Position numbers and translations under genes: made by a program
Part shown: in pieces, positions 1 to 11,884 of the stretch
Layout: each line of letters begins with the position of its first letter
Position numbering within the stretch: position 1 is the first letter of the stretch
Assembly: GCA_037783415.1 (NCBI GenBank)
Contig: JAZGTN010000009.1
Coordinates: forward strand, 12,834,001 to 12,898,000
Reading direction: 5' to 3'
DNA length: 64,000 bases
From: Leptasterias polaris
Lineage: Eukaryota > Echinodermata > Asteroidea > Forcipulatida > Asteriidae
Notes under the pieces: model-generated
What the model was told of the DNA's origin: nothing
The model's input: the letters and a program-made list of their open reading frames with translations, nothing else
Databases searched by the model: none

Positions 1-1112
1 GACGCATATGTTTACGCAAACTTTGGCATAAAATTCCACGATTTATGCCTCAATTTGTAATTATTTGCGCAAATATTGGCGTATAATTGTGTGATGTTCT
101 TTTAAAGCAACCATTAAGGGTAAAAGCAATCCAGAAACCTGTAAACAATCCATCAAATTCGGCAGCAACGGAAACTATTTATGTTTGGCCACAGATAGGC
201 CTAGTGTCTGTCCATGTTCATAATTATTTGTCATGTTTTATTAACGACAATCAAAATAAACAAAGTGGCATTCAAATGCTATTTTCTCAAATTCGGCTGT
301 AGAGTAGAATCTCTGAAGGATTTGGCATTGGCAACAAATTTTTTAACCATTTTGTTTCGCCTCTTGAAACTGATTCTGTTTTTTATTTTACCAATTACTG
401 CCATTTTTCTTTTACAGTCGATCCTCAAGAGAGAGAAAATGTTTGTCACGTTATGCTATCGCGGCCGGAATACTTATTTAAATAACCATATAGGTTGAGA
501 CTGACAAAAAGAAGACGACCACAGTATGATAGAGCCTTTCAGTTATATTTAATTACAGATTATGCATAACGCGATTATGCCCTCTAATAGCACGGTAATT
601 TGCCGTACTGAAGAGAACGCTTAATGTAGCCATTGTTAATTTAAATTGCGTGTCCTCGTGAACCAATGGTTAGGTTTTTCAGAAGAAAAAAAAACGTCTT
701 ACAAAAATGAGAAATTGGGACAATGTTCGTACAGGCCGTTTTGCTGACTAGCGTCAAAGCAACTCATTGTTCTCAGGTAAAAAATAACGCAGAAAATAGA
801 CGAGACAGATTTAGCATGGATGTGACGACTTGGAGAGTACATGGCTAATAGTTTTGAAGTCTTAAATGTCAAGGTCGAAAGACAAAAGAGCATCGACAAA
901 GAGAAAACAGGTAAACAACTAAACATAATAAGGGCTTGTATTATAGCTAGCACGTTCCATTCATTGTTGACGACAGGGAATAAACCATGAGCTTGTGTGC
1001 CCGGATGTCAATTTGCGGTAAATTGCTCTTGGGAAGCTTCGTTTAGCGTTTCTCTTTTCAATTAGGTATAATTTACTTGTAACATGCAGCTCGTTTGAGA
1101 TACACTATAACA
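1..1112. other. Stretch without a recognised gene
   Basis: No exon, RNA gene or clear repeat is recognised. Open frames here are short, lack splice logic and resemble no family I know. Confidence 0.5.
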
Positions 1113-1210
1113 TCCCCTGGGTCAGAAAAGGGACCCGCATTCCGGGTACCAGGGGGCTGACCCATTTCTGGGTTCGGCTGACCTTGAAACTGGTTGACCT
1201 TGAAACATCT
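1113..1210. repeat. GGGTC/GACCC module, copy 1
   Basis: A short block built of alternating GGGTC and GACCC words around phrases such as CTGACCCATTTCTGGGTT. The same phrases recur at 16322-16640, 22330-22395 and 50785-50905, so this is a dispersed family rather than a chance run. It contains no coding potential. Confidence 0.6.
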
Positions 1211-1691
1211 TCATTTATATAGGATTGAAACAATCGAATGGGTTCCAAAAACTAAAGTTATACTTTACCATCAAGAGAAACGTCCTAATATGCTACTGTA
1301 AATGCATTTGGGAGGGTTTAATAACAATTGGCGACTTGCATCATTTCCTCTCAATGGTGTTTGGAAGCCATTTTGCGGACTCGCTGACAATTCAAAATAG
1401 ACGAGCGCGCCCAGCTCGCATCTCCACCCTGTAGACCATGTTACCTTTGTATACAGAGTAGTGACCTTGTACATTCTATTGCATTTCCTTTCGGGCAAGA
1501 TACTACACAGGTCATATGGGAAAATTTAAATTTTGTGTCAGAATGTTCACATAGAGTTACAAAAGCAACAGCTGCTGTACAGCTTTTGAGATGTCCCTCC
1601 TTTCTTCGTATCAAAAGTTGAGAAAAATCAGACAGTGCAATCTGCATAAAACATAAGATTTATTGTATTCTTCCATTGAACTGTGTACAAA

Positions 1692-1760
1692 CTGTGCCTG
1701 CAGGAAGTCCAGGCTCTGTGGCTCTTTTGTAAACATGTGATGTCACAGGTCACATGGTCT
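1692..1760 (+). repeat. Dispersed 69-bp repeat, copy 1
   Basis: The block with AGTCCAGGCTCT and GGCTCTTTT followed by AAACAT is repeated with substitutions at 4342-4409 in the same orientation. Only two copies are seen in the window. Nature unknown. Confidence 0.55.
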
Positions 1761-1996
1761 ATACTCAATAATGTTTAGAGCAACAAACCCCTTAGTATTA
1801 ACCATCCACAGCGAGGGACCTGTGGGGTTGCTACGCACTAGTGGTCTGTTGTCATGCAGTGCATGCTGACAAGCTTTTCAAAGGTAAAAATGGTATGTTT
1901 TGCATTTTTTCAACTACTTTGTTTTATGTAAGTGTGTTGTTAACATGTCCAGGTATTGCCTAGGTGAATTTAAGCTCATTTGTTGGCTTAATACAC

Positions 1997-2148
1997 CGAT
2001 CCATTAAGCCACGCCCATTTCTCATTGACCAATCACAACCGCGAAATCTGATCACCATTTGAGCCATTTGGTGATCTTTGCACTAATGGTGATCGGGTTT
2101 CGCGGCTGTGATTGGTCAACTCGTAAGGAGGCGGGGCTTAATGGATCG
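1997..2148. mobile_element. 152-bp palindromic MITE-like element
   Basis: The ends are inverted copies (CGATCCATTAAGCC on the left, its complement on the right). The inversion continues inward through a CCAATCACA/TGTGATTGG block and CGCGAAA/TTTCGCG, leaving a small centre near 2075. No coding capacity. This is the layout of a miniature inverted-repeat transposable element; the superfamily cannot be told. Confidence 0.7.
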
Positions 2149-2159
2149 ATCTATTAATT

Positions 2160-2850
2160 ACATTTTATAACTTGTTGTCTTCTTACCATTGACAAATGAC
2201 ATACCGATTTTGCACACAAATGATGCTGGCAGAGTGTTCTCCTGCACCCTCAAACCAGGAAACAAAATTAAGTTGGATTTATTTGATTGATAGATTGATC
2301 TTCTTTTTTTTAGTTGGCAAAGTTACTGTTTTTAGTCAGTATGCCCACGTTTTACTTGCACTTGCTTTGGTGTTTTGTTTGGCAGCCGGGATCAAATACC
2401 TGTAATTAATTGAGAAATTATAATGGTTGTCACGCTCCCAACCCCAATCGCTTTACACCCCGTGTAAACAATTATAACCCAACGCCAGACTTAGCTTTTT
2501 CTTATTTCACTTTAAAAAATTATCTAGTAAGCTGCAATCAGAGCGGATTCCATCCCCCGGTAAATAGACACTCCAAGGCTTCTTTTATTCTCAATAAAAT
2601 ATTCCCATTCCATCAATCAAAAAAGTTAAACCAATAAGACATACTTGATTAAAAAGAGACACCCCACCCCCTCCTCTCCAAAGGTTAGTGACAGCAATTG
2701 AGTTGAAAATGGGAAAACATTCAATCCAAGGATTCGAGTGACATGTTTTCATGTTTTCGGTTGTTTATTGTAGCTCGACCTCCATGATGTCGACGAGTGT
2801 ATACGATGACTCGACATGAAGTAAACGGTTCAAATTGCATTTATACAATA
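2160..2850. other. Stretch without a recognised gene
   Basis: AT-rich sequence with a pyrimidine-rich patch near 2655-2685. No exon or RNA gene is recognised. Confidence 0.5.
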
Positions 2851-3057
2851 GACAATCGAATGTTTAACTTTATGACGGCTCGTTTCGCATTCAGTATTAG
2901 TCGGTACGGTATTTCTGTGGTGATGGACAGTCGGATGTCGAACTACTGACCCCTCGTTCCGAATTCAGTATAGTCGAAGATGCTGTGGTTGACAATCAAA
3001 TGTCGAACTTCATGACCGCTCGTTCCGAATTCGGCGATAGTCGATATTCCGTGTGTT
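2851..3057. repeat. Three tandem units of 65-75 bp
   Basis: Three head-to-tail units start at 2851, 2926 and 2991. They share GACAATCRAATGTCGAAC, CGTTCCGAATTC and a TAGTCGA block. Divergence between units is about one base in five by eye, so this is an old duplication. Confidence 0.7.
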
Positions 3058-3059
3058 GA

Positions 3060-4340
3060 ACCATTTAGTTCCTATTACACAATTTCATAACGCTGCTTTA
3101 TAGCGAAGACATCAGCTATAAGACAATTATTGCTTTGCTGTAACAGGTAACCGCAACCACTGCCATGTAAAAGCACATCATGATTGGTACCCCTGCTGTT
3201 GTTTGCTTAGTGACTCAACCGATAACACAACATTTCCCGCAATTTAGCAGGTGTCCATTGCTTAATGTTAATTTACAAATTGCACTTCGTTTGAAAGGAC
3301 AACTGAACTACCCATTGTCAAGTTAAGCGAATCGGCAGTTAGCGCAGACAAAAGTGCCGGAGATCTGGCCAAAACACGCTATTTGACACAAATTAAGTCG
3401 TAACTAAAAAACGGTTCAATATTTTAAAAAGTTTCACTCGGAAAAGTTGAGTTCAATATACCTTACCTAAATAATCGTATCTTTTACTTTCTGGTGGGTA
3501 AAACATTGGACTTGTCAAAATCTCATTTAAAAGTATGAATCTGTGTGTGACGGCGAGTTTTTTGTAATATTTTGCTCTAGCGTCGCCTTGTTGTTAAGTG
3601 TAACTCACGAACTACACGGTCTATTAAAAAGTTTCACTCGGGATTAAAAAGCTTATTTCATGCTCTTTACAATGATGTAACAATGAATTTGATTGGACAA
3701 AATTTGGGTCTGTCAAATTGAACATCAAATAATAAATCCTAAAAGTTGTATGGTCTTAAAGATCATCTTTCAAAGAATAAAAGCATACACAGTTCTAGCA
3801 GTTTAGTGGTATATTTGGGATAGAAAAGGGCAGAAGAAACGTCCAACCTTAGTACATCTTTGAGAAAAAATAAGACTGTATACGTTTGCGGTTTCCAAGG
3901 GTGGGTCAAAGCATTTTGTTTTTGGGGTGATAAAAGCCAATCTGTTCAATGATGGCCCTGCCGGCATTCATTGTCACAAATATACTATAACTTTTGTAAA
4001 GTTTAACTAGGCTGTGGTATTAATTGGTATTATTACAAACTTAAGCATTTTGTCCAAGTTACTTATTGTATTTGTGTAGGGCCTACTGTTTATTCACAAT
4101 GGTGCAAATCTTATAAAGAATCTCCCCGTCACCGCCATTCTCAATAATGGTTTGATCCAATAAGCTAGATTCTTATCTCACGGGAGCTCCACACACCGTA
4201 GCACTGCCACAGTACACATCCTTACAATTTTACTGTGATCTTAGGTTAACATTTTTGATGAAACAAATCCGTGAACTTCCCTAACATTGCTAAGTTTTTG
4301 CCGGAGGATCAAGTTAGACCACGACAAAATCTTCCACAAG
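3060..4340. other. Stretch without a recognised gene
   Basis: Nothing coding is recognised. The phrase AAAAAGTTTCACTCGG occurs twice (about 3427 and 3627), suggesting a degraded duplicated block. Confidence 0.45.
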
Positions 4341-4341
4341 T

Positions 4342-4409
4342 TGTGCCAGCAGAAAGTCCAGGCTCTAAGGCTCTTTTATAAACATTTGACGTCATGGTTT
4401 ACACGGTCT
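4342..4409 (+). repeat. Dispersed 69-bp repeat, copy 2
   Basis: Second copy of the block at 1692-1760, same orientation, carrying a TTGACGTCA-type word near its right end. Confidence 0.5.
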
Positions 4410-4773
4410 GCGATTAACGAAGTTTAATACAGTATATCAAACAGGATTTGGGTGCTTACCTGAATACAGCGACGTCATTACGAATCGCCATGACGTCAGC
4501 CCTCGAGACGGTATTCTCTGCCTCACCACCGCTGGTTGACGAGTGGTCCAGGATATATCGTTCCGCGAGAAGCTTGGCTATTTTCTAGAAAAAAATATAG
4601 ACAATACATTTTTTTTTTAAAGAAATATTTACAATCAAAATTATGTTCTATAAAAGTTCGATGTTTCCAAACCACATCTTCAGCGTCCGACATAGGGCAC
4701 AGTTTGGAAGCCCACACCAAAATATGAACAATAAGTTATTGAAAGAGAAAGCTAAGCTGAAACTGACAAAAAG

Positions 4774-4985
4774 ACCCCCCCGCCCCCAAACATACCCCCT
4801 TTCAACCCTCGTCCCATTCCATCGGGTTTTGGCAACCACCTTAACCCATTTCGGCCCGCCACGTTTTAAACATTTACCCGCGACGTTTGAAACTTCTACC
4901 CGTGACGTTAAAAACTTTCGGCCGGCCTCGCCTCAAAACCTCTGCCTCTGCGTTTAATAACTTCTACACCCACCGCTTAAAACTC
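4774..4985. repeat. C-rich run and degenerate about 25-bp tandem repeat
   Basis: A strand-biased C-rich segment (4774-4870) leads into repeats of an ACGTTTRAAACTT...CCCGYGACGTT theme to about 4985. It is open in one frame on each strand, but the reading is only a by-product of low complexity. Confidence 0.5.
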
Positions 4986-4989
4986 AGAG

Positions 4990-5529
4990 GTGTCCATTCT
5001 GTCAGGATCCCACGACCAACCCGATCAGTCGTCACCGGCAGCCGATACCACCTTCACTAAGGTGTTGGTCATGTGGGACTTCGTAGTCCACAAAATGCCA
5101 TCGAAGTATCAGTGATAACGTGCATGACTGGTGTTAAAAGCTATCACTATAAATACGTTCTCATCGCATACTTACAAATTACTTAAGACACTTACAAAGT
5201 AGTGTCTCCATCTTGGCAATTTTCTTTCCGCAGACAGATTAATTGAGAAAGCCTTGATGTCAAAGCAATGTTGTTCACGCTTTTCAGAGCGTGTCACCAC
5301 TTTCTTATAAATTTAAAGATGCATCAGTCTTTTAAGAACGACTGTTGATCATATTTATTCTCTAGTTTTTCATAAAAAGATCCAAAATGCAATTTGTCGA
5401 ATTTTACAAGGTCGGTAGTGATCTGTTATTGGTTTGGTGAATTTGTGCAAGTTCGCTGTGGGTTTATTTTAAATCAGCAAATCAAAATACGAAATTGGTT
5501 TACATGTTTTTGGCGTATCGCAGTATTGA
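4990..5529. other. Stretch without a recognised gene
   Basis: No exon, RNA gene or clear repeat family is recognised. Confidence 0.45.
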
Positions 5530-5640
5530 CCTTCTATGCACATGACGTCATTTGAGTAGAGGTCAAAAGGAGGTTTCTCATTGGCCAATCCTGTGCGCCG
5601 CGCGTACACATCTACGCGTTGTCATTGTGCCGATATCGTT
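5530..5640 (+). mobile_element. Partial copy of the CRE/YY1 MITE family
   Basis: Matches the left half of the 173-bp element at 54342-54514: GACCTTNTATGCACATGACGTCA, an AGAGGTCAAAAGGA block, ATTGGCCAATCCTGTGCGCC and GCGCGTAC. The segment with AGGGCGCCCTC is missing and the right end with the GATGGCGGC word is lost. A decayed or truncated relative. Confidence 0.65.
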
Positions 5641-5649
5641 TTTGAATGA

Positions 5650-6236
5650 CCCTAGAACAATATAAAAGAGATCAATGATAAGGGCCTATTTCGGATAAAA
5701 ATGTTTATCGAGAAACGATCCCATCTGAAAACCGCAAAACAGGACTGGGCGGCCATTCGTATTCTGTATCAACGTACATCATTTTGATAGATTACTCATA
5801 AAAACAAGTAACCGATGCTGTTAAATATTTCAAACTATGCATTACTTTCTTTAATGTTAATAATGACTTGACATTGAATGGTTGGCTGTCTACATCCTTC
5901 CCAGGGGGTGTTCAGAAGATGCATGCAAGTCAACTATGGCTTAATAATGTTCGGCAGTTTCATCATTTGCATGGGTAGGCGTGTTTTGGTCCGGCGCCAA
6001 CTAAAGACGCCAATCGCTCCTAATAGACTTATCGTTTTGCTGTCTTTATTCTTCTACAAACATTCCCTAGATAGCAACGATTTTTTTTTTAATTGATGGA
6101 TGATGCGTCATTGGGTTTAAGAAGAGATAATCCACATCAACTGTCTAGTTTTGAAGATGATTTTTCTTGAAAGTAAACCGTGACGATGTCAAAAGTCAGA
6201 CGGTTATGTTTTCTGGGGGAAATGATCTAATAATAT
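5650..6236. other. Stretch without a recognised gene
   Basis: No feature recognised. A 72-residue frame at 5878-6096 has no family resemblance or splice support. Confidence 0.4.
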
Positions 6237-6824
6237 ACTAGTAATGATAATATTTTGTTCCTATATAGCGCACGTAGCTAGATCAAGGTGCTCTAACACA
6301 TTGTTATCCGTGTTCATCAGGCATACTTAGACCATCCCATCTTACTTTCTCAACTCCATACTCCCTGGGGAGCATACAAACCCAGGCTGCCTTATAATTA
6401 TCACCAAGGGGTGAATCCAACACAATACTGTCTCATGCCCTATCAGATTCCCATTTATACGCCTGGGTTAGGAGAAGAAACTATGGTTAAGTGCCTTGCT
6501 CTGTCCATTACTTTTTTTTTTTTTTTTTTTCAGGGACTTTTCTGTAAAAATATATCACGTAGAAAATACCAAACAGTAATATTGTAATATTTTTGTTAAG
6601 AGTAATGTTGTGTGCGTTTTAGTTTCATTTCTTTCCGTTCATTTCATCTTATTAATTTCACAGGTAAGGATACAAAAAAACAATGATAAAAACAATCAGA
6701 GGAAACAAACTGAAAAAATAAAAATAAAATTAAACATGTGTCATGACCGGGACTTGAACTCACACTCCGACGATTCAACCACCAGAACTTGATTCCGACG
6801 CAGTAGACCGCTCAAGCACGACAC
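6237..6824 (-). mobile_element. tRNA-derived SINE split by an insertion
   Basis: Read on the minus strand, a tRNA-Leu-like head (6740-6822) is followed by about 230 bp of unrelated sequence with a T-run (about 6505-6735). A SINE body follows, with the phrase GAGCAAGGCACTTAACCAT at about 6490. The same head-plus-body order, uninterrupted, is seen at 11457-11884 and 62296-62470, so the middle segment is an insertion. That middle segment recurs at 7138-7380. Confidence 0.65.
6740..6822 (-). pseudogene. tRNA-Leu-like head (CAA at the anticodon position)
   Basis: 83 nt with a class II layout. The acceptor strands GTCGTGC and TCATGAC pair at six of seven positions, a GAGCGGTCTA A-box follows, the anticodon loop region reads AATCAAGTT, then a long variable arm and a B-box-like AGTTCAAGTCCC. 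T-stem pairing is poor. It most resembles a decayed tRNA-Leu(CAA), here serving as the promoter head of a SINE rather than a working tRNA gene. Confidence 0.5.
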
Positions 6825-7137
6825 AACGCAATAGTATTTTTACTTATTTATTTAGTTTTGAAATTAAAAATGTATGTATTTTCCAAAAGCATCCGCGACA
6901 CACAGATGTCAACCCATTTTATTACAAAACAGCATAAAACCTCAACGCAAAAAAATGAAAATTGAGGACAGACAATTATGTGTAGCCGGGTTCATATCAG
7001 CCGGAAGTTAATTTCATCATTATCACGTTGCCATGGAAACACACCAATATGATGTGTGACTCCACATTGTGTAGCTGTCGCCACGGGAACAAAAACTACA
7101 TTAATTTATAACTTAATAATTTTGTTGACCGGGTTTC

Positions 7138-7400
7138 TTTCTGTCCATTACGTTTTGGGGTTTGTTTTTTCAGGGACTTTCCTGTAAAAATATATCACGT
7201 AGAAAATACCAAACAGCATACAACGTCATGCGACTAAAGAGGACTTGTAATATTTTTGTTTAGAGTAATGTTGTGTGCGTTTTAGTTTCATTTCTTTCCT
7301 TTCATTTCATCTTATTAATTTCACAGGTAAGGATACAAAAAACAATGATAAAAACAATCAGAAGAAACAAACTGAAAAAAAAAAAAAAAAAAAAAACACC
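7138..7400. repeat. Second copy of the 230-bp insertion segment
   Basis: Direct repeat of about 6505-6735: CAGGGACTTTYCTGTAAAAA, ATATCACGTAGAAAATACCA, GAGTAATGTTGTGTGCG and so on, about 95% identical by eye. This copy holds an extra 30 bp around 7218-7247 and ends in a pure A-run (7377-7396). An A-run at one end suggests a retroposed sequence. No gene recognised in it. Confidence 0.65.
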
Positions 7401-7534
7401 CCTGAAGAAATTTGAAAAAGTAAACTTAATTACTTTTAGGTTCCTCCCGATGCTACAACTTAAGAAAGAGACAAACATTGAGGGCATTGAATATACTATA
7501 ACATGGTTTTGATAATTGTTTTATTATACTGTAG

Positions 7535-8280
7535 GCTGACAAGTGGCGAGAACACTAAGTCCCTTTGTACCTGGCGAGAAAGGTTGCCCCTTTGCACTTT
7601 TCTAGTTGACAGGTGGCGAGAAAAGTTGCCCCTTTGTACCTTTCTAGTTGACAAGTGGCGAGAAAAGTTGCCCCTTTGCACTTTTCTAGCTGACAGGTGG
7701 CGAGAAAAGTTGCCCCTTTGTACCCTTTTAGTTGACAAGTGGCAAGACAAGTTGCCCCTTTGTACCCTTTTTAGTTGACTTGCGGCAAGAAAAGGTGCCC
7801 CTTTGTACCTTTTTAGTTGACAAGTTACAAGGGAAGTTGCCCCTATGTACCTTAAGTTAACAAGTGGCAAGACAAGTTGCCCCTTTGTACCCTTTTTAGT
7901 TGACTTGCGACAAGAAAGGTTGCCCTTTGTACCTTTTAGTTGACAAGTGACAAGAGAAGTTGCCCCTATGTATCTTTAGTTAACAAGTGGCAAGACAAGT
8001 TGCCCCTTTGTACCCTTTTTAGTTGACTTGTGGTAAGAAAAGTTGCCCCTAGCTTTGTACCCTTTTTAGTTGACTTGTTGCAAGAAAAGTTGCCACTTTG
8101 TACCTTTTAGTTGACAAGTTACAAGGGAAGTTGCCCCTATGTACATTTAGTTAACAAGTGGCAAGACAAGCTGCCCCTTTGTTCCCCTTTTTCGACAAGA
8201 GGCAAGAAAAGTCGCCCCTTTGTTCCATTTTAGTTGACAAGTGGCAATACAAATTGCCACTTGTACCCTTTTTCGACAAA
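7535..8280. repeat. Minisatellite, 42-46 bp unit, about 17 copies
   Basis: Head-to-tail repeats of AGTTGACAAGTGGC followed by AAGTTGCCCCTTTGTACC and a short T-run. Units vary in a few bases and by 1-4 bp in length, which breaks reading frames in the right half. Both strands have moderately long frames in the left half purely because the units lack stops. Confidence 0.9.
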
Positions 8281-8647
8281 TATACCTGTCAATAGTGCCA
8301 CAAGGTTCCAAATAGAAATGGATTCATCACCTGATGCGGTTCGTAACGCCTGAACACCTTCCATGGACGTCCTATTTAATATAAAGTGCTATGTACATTG
8401 CATGAGGTGTATTCCACCAACAGCTTTAAAAACACGTACATCTCGGTCAATTTGTCAAGCCCGCCTACTTTGTTTGATAAAAGACAACTAATTGCCGCCA
8501 TAATGTCAAGGTGACTTCATTACGTCAAGGAGTGGCAACATGACTCCTCGATATAACCTCAGTGAAAGAGGCCATATTGCCACTCTATTTAAAAGCAAAC
8601 ACAGAAGTGATGCTTGTAAGATTGCGAATAATATACCATTTCAGGGT

Positions 8648-9008
8648 TTAAAGGGTGTGTACAACATTGGTAAGATTGAAAATATAAATGTTCACACATT
8701 TGCACATAACTTACATGGTATGAAGATGGTCATGGTGGACAAATTCCCTTTTGCTTGAAATGGTTTTGCTTGAAATGCCATAGTTTTTAGGAAATGAGTC
8801 AAACAATAGTCTTTATCCTGCAGGATAATCTCCGATGTTTGAATACAAGTTAAAACATTTAATGGGGTTTTTCACTGTTTTCTCATGACTCCGAAGACCG
8901 ATTGAGCTAAAACTTGCACAGGTGTTATTTCATGTAAATGTTAGGTCATATCAAGTGTGGATACAGGTCTTTGGCAATTACCAAAAAAATGTTGTACACA
9001 CCCTTTAA
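8648..9008. mobile_element. TTAA-flanked MITE, copy 1 (361 bp)
   Basis: The ends are inverted: TTAAAGGGTGTGTACAACAT on the left, with the complement ATGTTGTACACACCCTTTAA on the right. The interior has phrases shared with 12647-12860, 28901-29245 and 34990-35342 (for example TTTTAGGAAATGAGT and ACCGATTGAGCT). No coding capacity. TTAA at both ends is the target duplication type of piggyBac-like transposons. Confidence 0.75.
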
Positions 9009-9249
9009 GGCAGAGTGCAATCAGAAAGCACGCCTCCTGATACTGAAGTTTGCGGGGACACCATGTGGGAAATATCTCAGAGCTGTGGTGGTTTTGAAAA
9101 CCGGTGATGTAATAACTCGACGTTTCGAATACCACACTCTAGTGGTCTTCGCATAATAACCGATTGACAAGATTTAACCCCCGAGAGTTAGAACATATAC
9201 TCCTTTGCATTCAGAAAACGTCAACTATTATACATGCTTTAAAAAGTGT

Positions 9250-9905
9250 ACACAGTCAACCCTTCTACTATTGGACCATTCAATACAATTCATTCTGGTT
9301 TTTAATCATGAACTATGCCAGCCTACAATATCAAATTAAGAGGTGAATGCAATTACACAGCACACAATTAGCCCTTCTACTGTCTGACCATCCAATACCA
9401 TCCATTGTGGTTTTGAATTACAGATAAAATGTTAGCCTGCAATAATATATCGTGTGGTGAGTGCATCTACACAGTTAACCCTCATACTATCTGACCATTC
9501 ATTACCATCCACTCTGGTTTTGAATTACAGAAAAAATGTTAGCCTGCAATAATATATCGTGTGGTGAATGCTTCTACACAGTTAACCCTCATACTATCTG
9601 ACCATTCATTACCATCCACTCTGGTTTTGAATTACAGAAAAAATGTTAGCCTGCAATATTATATCCTGTGGTGAATGCATCTACATAGTTAACCCTCATA
9701 CTATCTTACCATTCAATACCATCCACTGTGGTTTTGAATGATAGATAGACTATCATAATGATCATATGTAGTGAATGCATCTACACAGTACAAAGTCAAC
9801 CCTCCTACTGTCTGACCATTCGATATCATCCACTTTGGTTTTGATTAGACAAACTATGCCAGACTGCAATATGGTATCATTATTTTGATGAATGCATCTA
9901 CACAA
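9250..9905. repeat. 107-113 bp satellite, about six units
   Basis: Units start near 9250, 9357, 9470, 9577, 9684 and 9790. Each holds ACAGTTAACCCTCATACTAT, TGACCATTCAATACCATCCA, CTNTGGTTTTGAAT and GCCTGCAATAATAT. The same monomer appears at 38084-38272 and 50308-50785, both inside introns of the TRPC gene. Confidence 0.85.
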
Positions 9906-10360
9906 GCTAGCTCTGTGTGCAATTGTGCCACCATACCCCCAAAACAGGAAACTTAAATTGTTTCAAATTGTTAGTGAACTAATTGGACAATTTTACAGCG
10001 AGCAGGACAGTTATTGCAAGAAGTTTGTATTTCTTATCTGGTTATACAATGTATTCACACATTGTTGTTAATCAGAAATTGCGAACAAGTTGCTGCGTGT
10101 ACCGATCCATTTCTAACGAGTAGATTTTATGGATACCGTTCATGACCCTTACGGAGTTGAACGAATCTTTTAATCTTTACCATCTCATCTGGTGGGTTTG
10201 ACAATTTAAATTGGTCAGTCATGCGATTGCCTAGATCAAATATGGGATTTAGTTGTTTTGTGTTGATTTAATTGAACATGCTGGCTATACTCAAATGATA
10301 AATGCATCAATAGGGTTCTAATTGTTTTTTGTGTGTGTGCATTGTCAAAGGGATTCTGCT

Positions 10361-10627
10361 TTTTTTAATACTAATTGCAAAGTTGGGATCAGTTTTAAAT
10401 CAAGATAAGGTACAGCAAATTAGAGTTAAACTGCAGCTGGTGTCTCCACTTGTTACTACCATCGAATTATAAATTATAAATTATAAATTTTTAATTATAA
10501 ATTACCAATTATAAAGTGGATGAATGTAAATCTCCCCATTTTACTAATTTCAAAGTTGGCATAAGTTTTGAATCAAGATAAAGCACAGCATTGATAGTGA
10601 AACTACAGCTAGTTTGTTTCACTTGTT
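10361..10627. repeat. Tandem pair with an AT-rich centre
   Basis: 10361-10455 and 10538-10627 are diverged direct copies (ACTAATTGCAAAGTTGGGAT, AATCAAGATAAGGTACAGCA, CACTTGTT). Between them lies a simple AATTATAA repeat at 10464-10518. Confidence 0.6.
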
Positions 10628-10671
10628 GAAGAGGAAGGAGACAATTCAAAATTCAATTGATGTACTCGTTT

Positions 10672-10930
10672 TCCAATAGACTACGTCCTCATGTGTGTGG
10701 GGACAAAATTACAAGCCTCTAGCTTCACGTTAAAATGGTTTAAATTGCCATGAATTCGAAACCCTTCCCAGGGCAAATTTTGTCAACAATAAAAACATCT
10801 GATTACATCATTCTGAGAAAAATGGGTCCTGTACATTTTTGTACGGGGATGTTTTGCTTCATTCCTGACCTTTTCAGAGCGAAATTTGAAACGTGATGTC
10901 GTTGGATTTCAACAACTGATGTGTCTTTAC
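10672..10930. mobile_element. Truncated relative of the element at 38383-38763
   Basis: The left end (CCAATAGACTACGTCCTC, then ACAAAATTACAAGCCTCTAG and CTTCACGTTAAAA) matches the inverted ends of 38383-38763. The right terminal repeat is not found, so the copy is truncated or rearranged. Confidence 0.55.
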
Positions 10931-11202
10931 AACCCAAGGAGGATTATTTCGTTAGACAAACTGTCAAGTTCGAGGCTGTTTTGATCAAATAACTTGTATT
11001 CTGACAGCCTTTGAATCGATGTATAAAATCATCAGAAATACTAAGAATTTCTGAGACGATGCGAACATGTAGTGTAACATCTCGACGTTTAGTTGGTCTT
11101 TTCTCCTAAAAACGATTAGAGCATACTGGTCGAAACGTTGGGTTGTTTCACCATCGGTTCTTTTTAGACCCACTATACAACTCATACAGAGGTATTGTTC
11201 AG

Positions 11203-11414
11203 GTTGTTACCTTAAACCTTGTAAGTTAATGTTGGTTGTAAACCTTGTAAGTTAATGTTGGTTGCTACCTTAAACCTTGTAAGTGAATGTTGGTTGCTAC
11301 CTTAAACCTTGTAAGTTTATGTTGGTTGTTACCTTAAACCTTGTAAGGTTATGTTGGTTGTTACCTTAAACCTTGTAAGTTAATGTTGGTTGTAAACCTT
11401 GTAAGTTAATGTTG
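11203..11414. repeat. Tandem repeat, 32-bp unit, about seven copies
   Basis: Unit TTGTTACCTTAAACCTTGTA plus AGTTAATGTTGG, with some units shortened to 26 bp by loss of TACCTT. Units are nearly identical, so the array is young. Confidence 0.85.
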
Positions 11415-11456
11415 AACAAAACAACAGTTTTAAGTTAATTTTGTACCATTTTCAAT

Positions 11457-11884
11457 GGCGTGTTGTGGTCGAGCGGATAAGAACACCGAACTCAAGCTCT
11501 GGTGTTTCTGATCAGCAGAGTGTGGGTTCGAGTCCCGGCCGTGAAACTTGTGTTCTTAAGCAAGACACTAATAACCATTATTGCTTCGTCCTTCGGATTG
11601 GACGTAAAGCCGTATGTCCCGTGTGTTGTGTAATGCACGTAAAAGAACCCAGTGCATTTATCGTAAAGAGAAGGGGTTCGCCCCCCGGTGTTCCTGGTTT
11701 GATTAGCTGCATAATATTGCGCCACAGCACCTTGTAAACCATTACATGGTGCTATGCAAAGGAATATGTCTCATACTTCAACACGTAGCTCCACATAAAT
11801 TGTAGGAAAAATACTGAGCGCTTTGAGACGCCCATCGTGAGTAGATAAAGCACTATAAAAGAACTGCGTGTTATTATTATTATT
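11457..11884 (+). mobile_element. Full-length tRNA-derived SINE
   Basis: The head carries a Pol III A-box (GTGGTCGAGCGGATAAG, about 11464) and a B-box (GGGTTCGAGTCCC, about 11524) about 50 bp apart, with a Leu/Ser-like long variable region. The body has TTCTTAAGCAAGACAC and AACCATTATTGCTTCGTCC. The tail region with AGCGCTTTGAGACGCCC and AAAGCACTATAAAA ends in a (TTA)n run. About 428 bp. No coding capacity, so it would be mobilised by a partner LINE. It is the least damaged of the SINE copies here. Confidence 0.8.

Noticed and set aside
5274..5302. Histone-mRNA-like stem-loop (CACGCTTTTCAGAGCGTGTCACCAC)-type sequence
   Set aside because: The loop would be six bases, the stem is not GGCTCT/AGAGCC, and no histone frame precedes it on either strand.
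6500..7400. LTR retrotransposon formed by the direct repeats at 6505-6735 and 7138-7380
   Set aside because: No TG...CA borders, no primer-binding or polypurine site, no gag/pol between; one copy sits inside a SINE.
7496..7870. Repetitive protein frames on both strands
   Set aside because: By-product of the stop-free minisatellite unit; later units break the frame by length changes.
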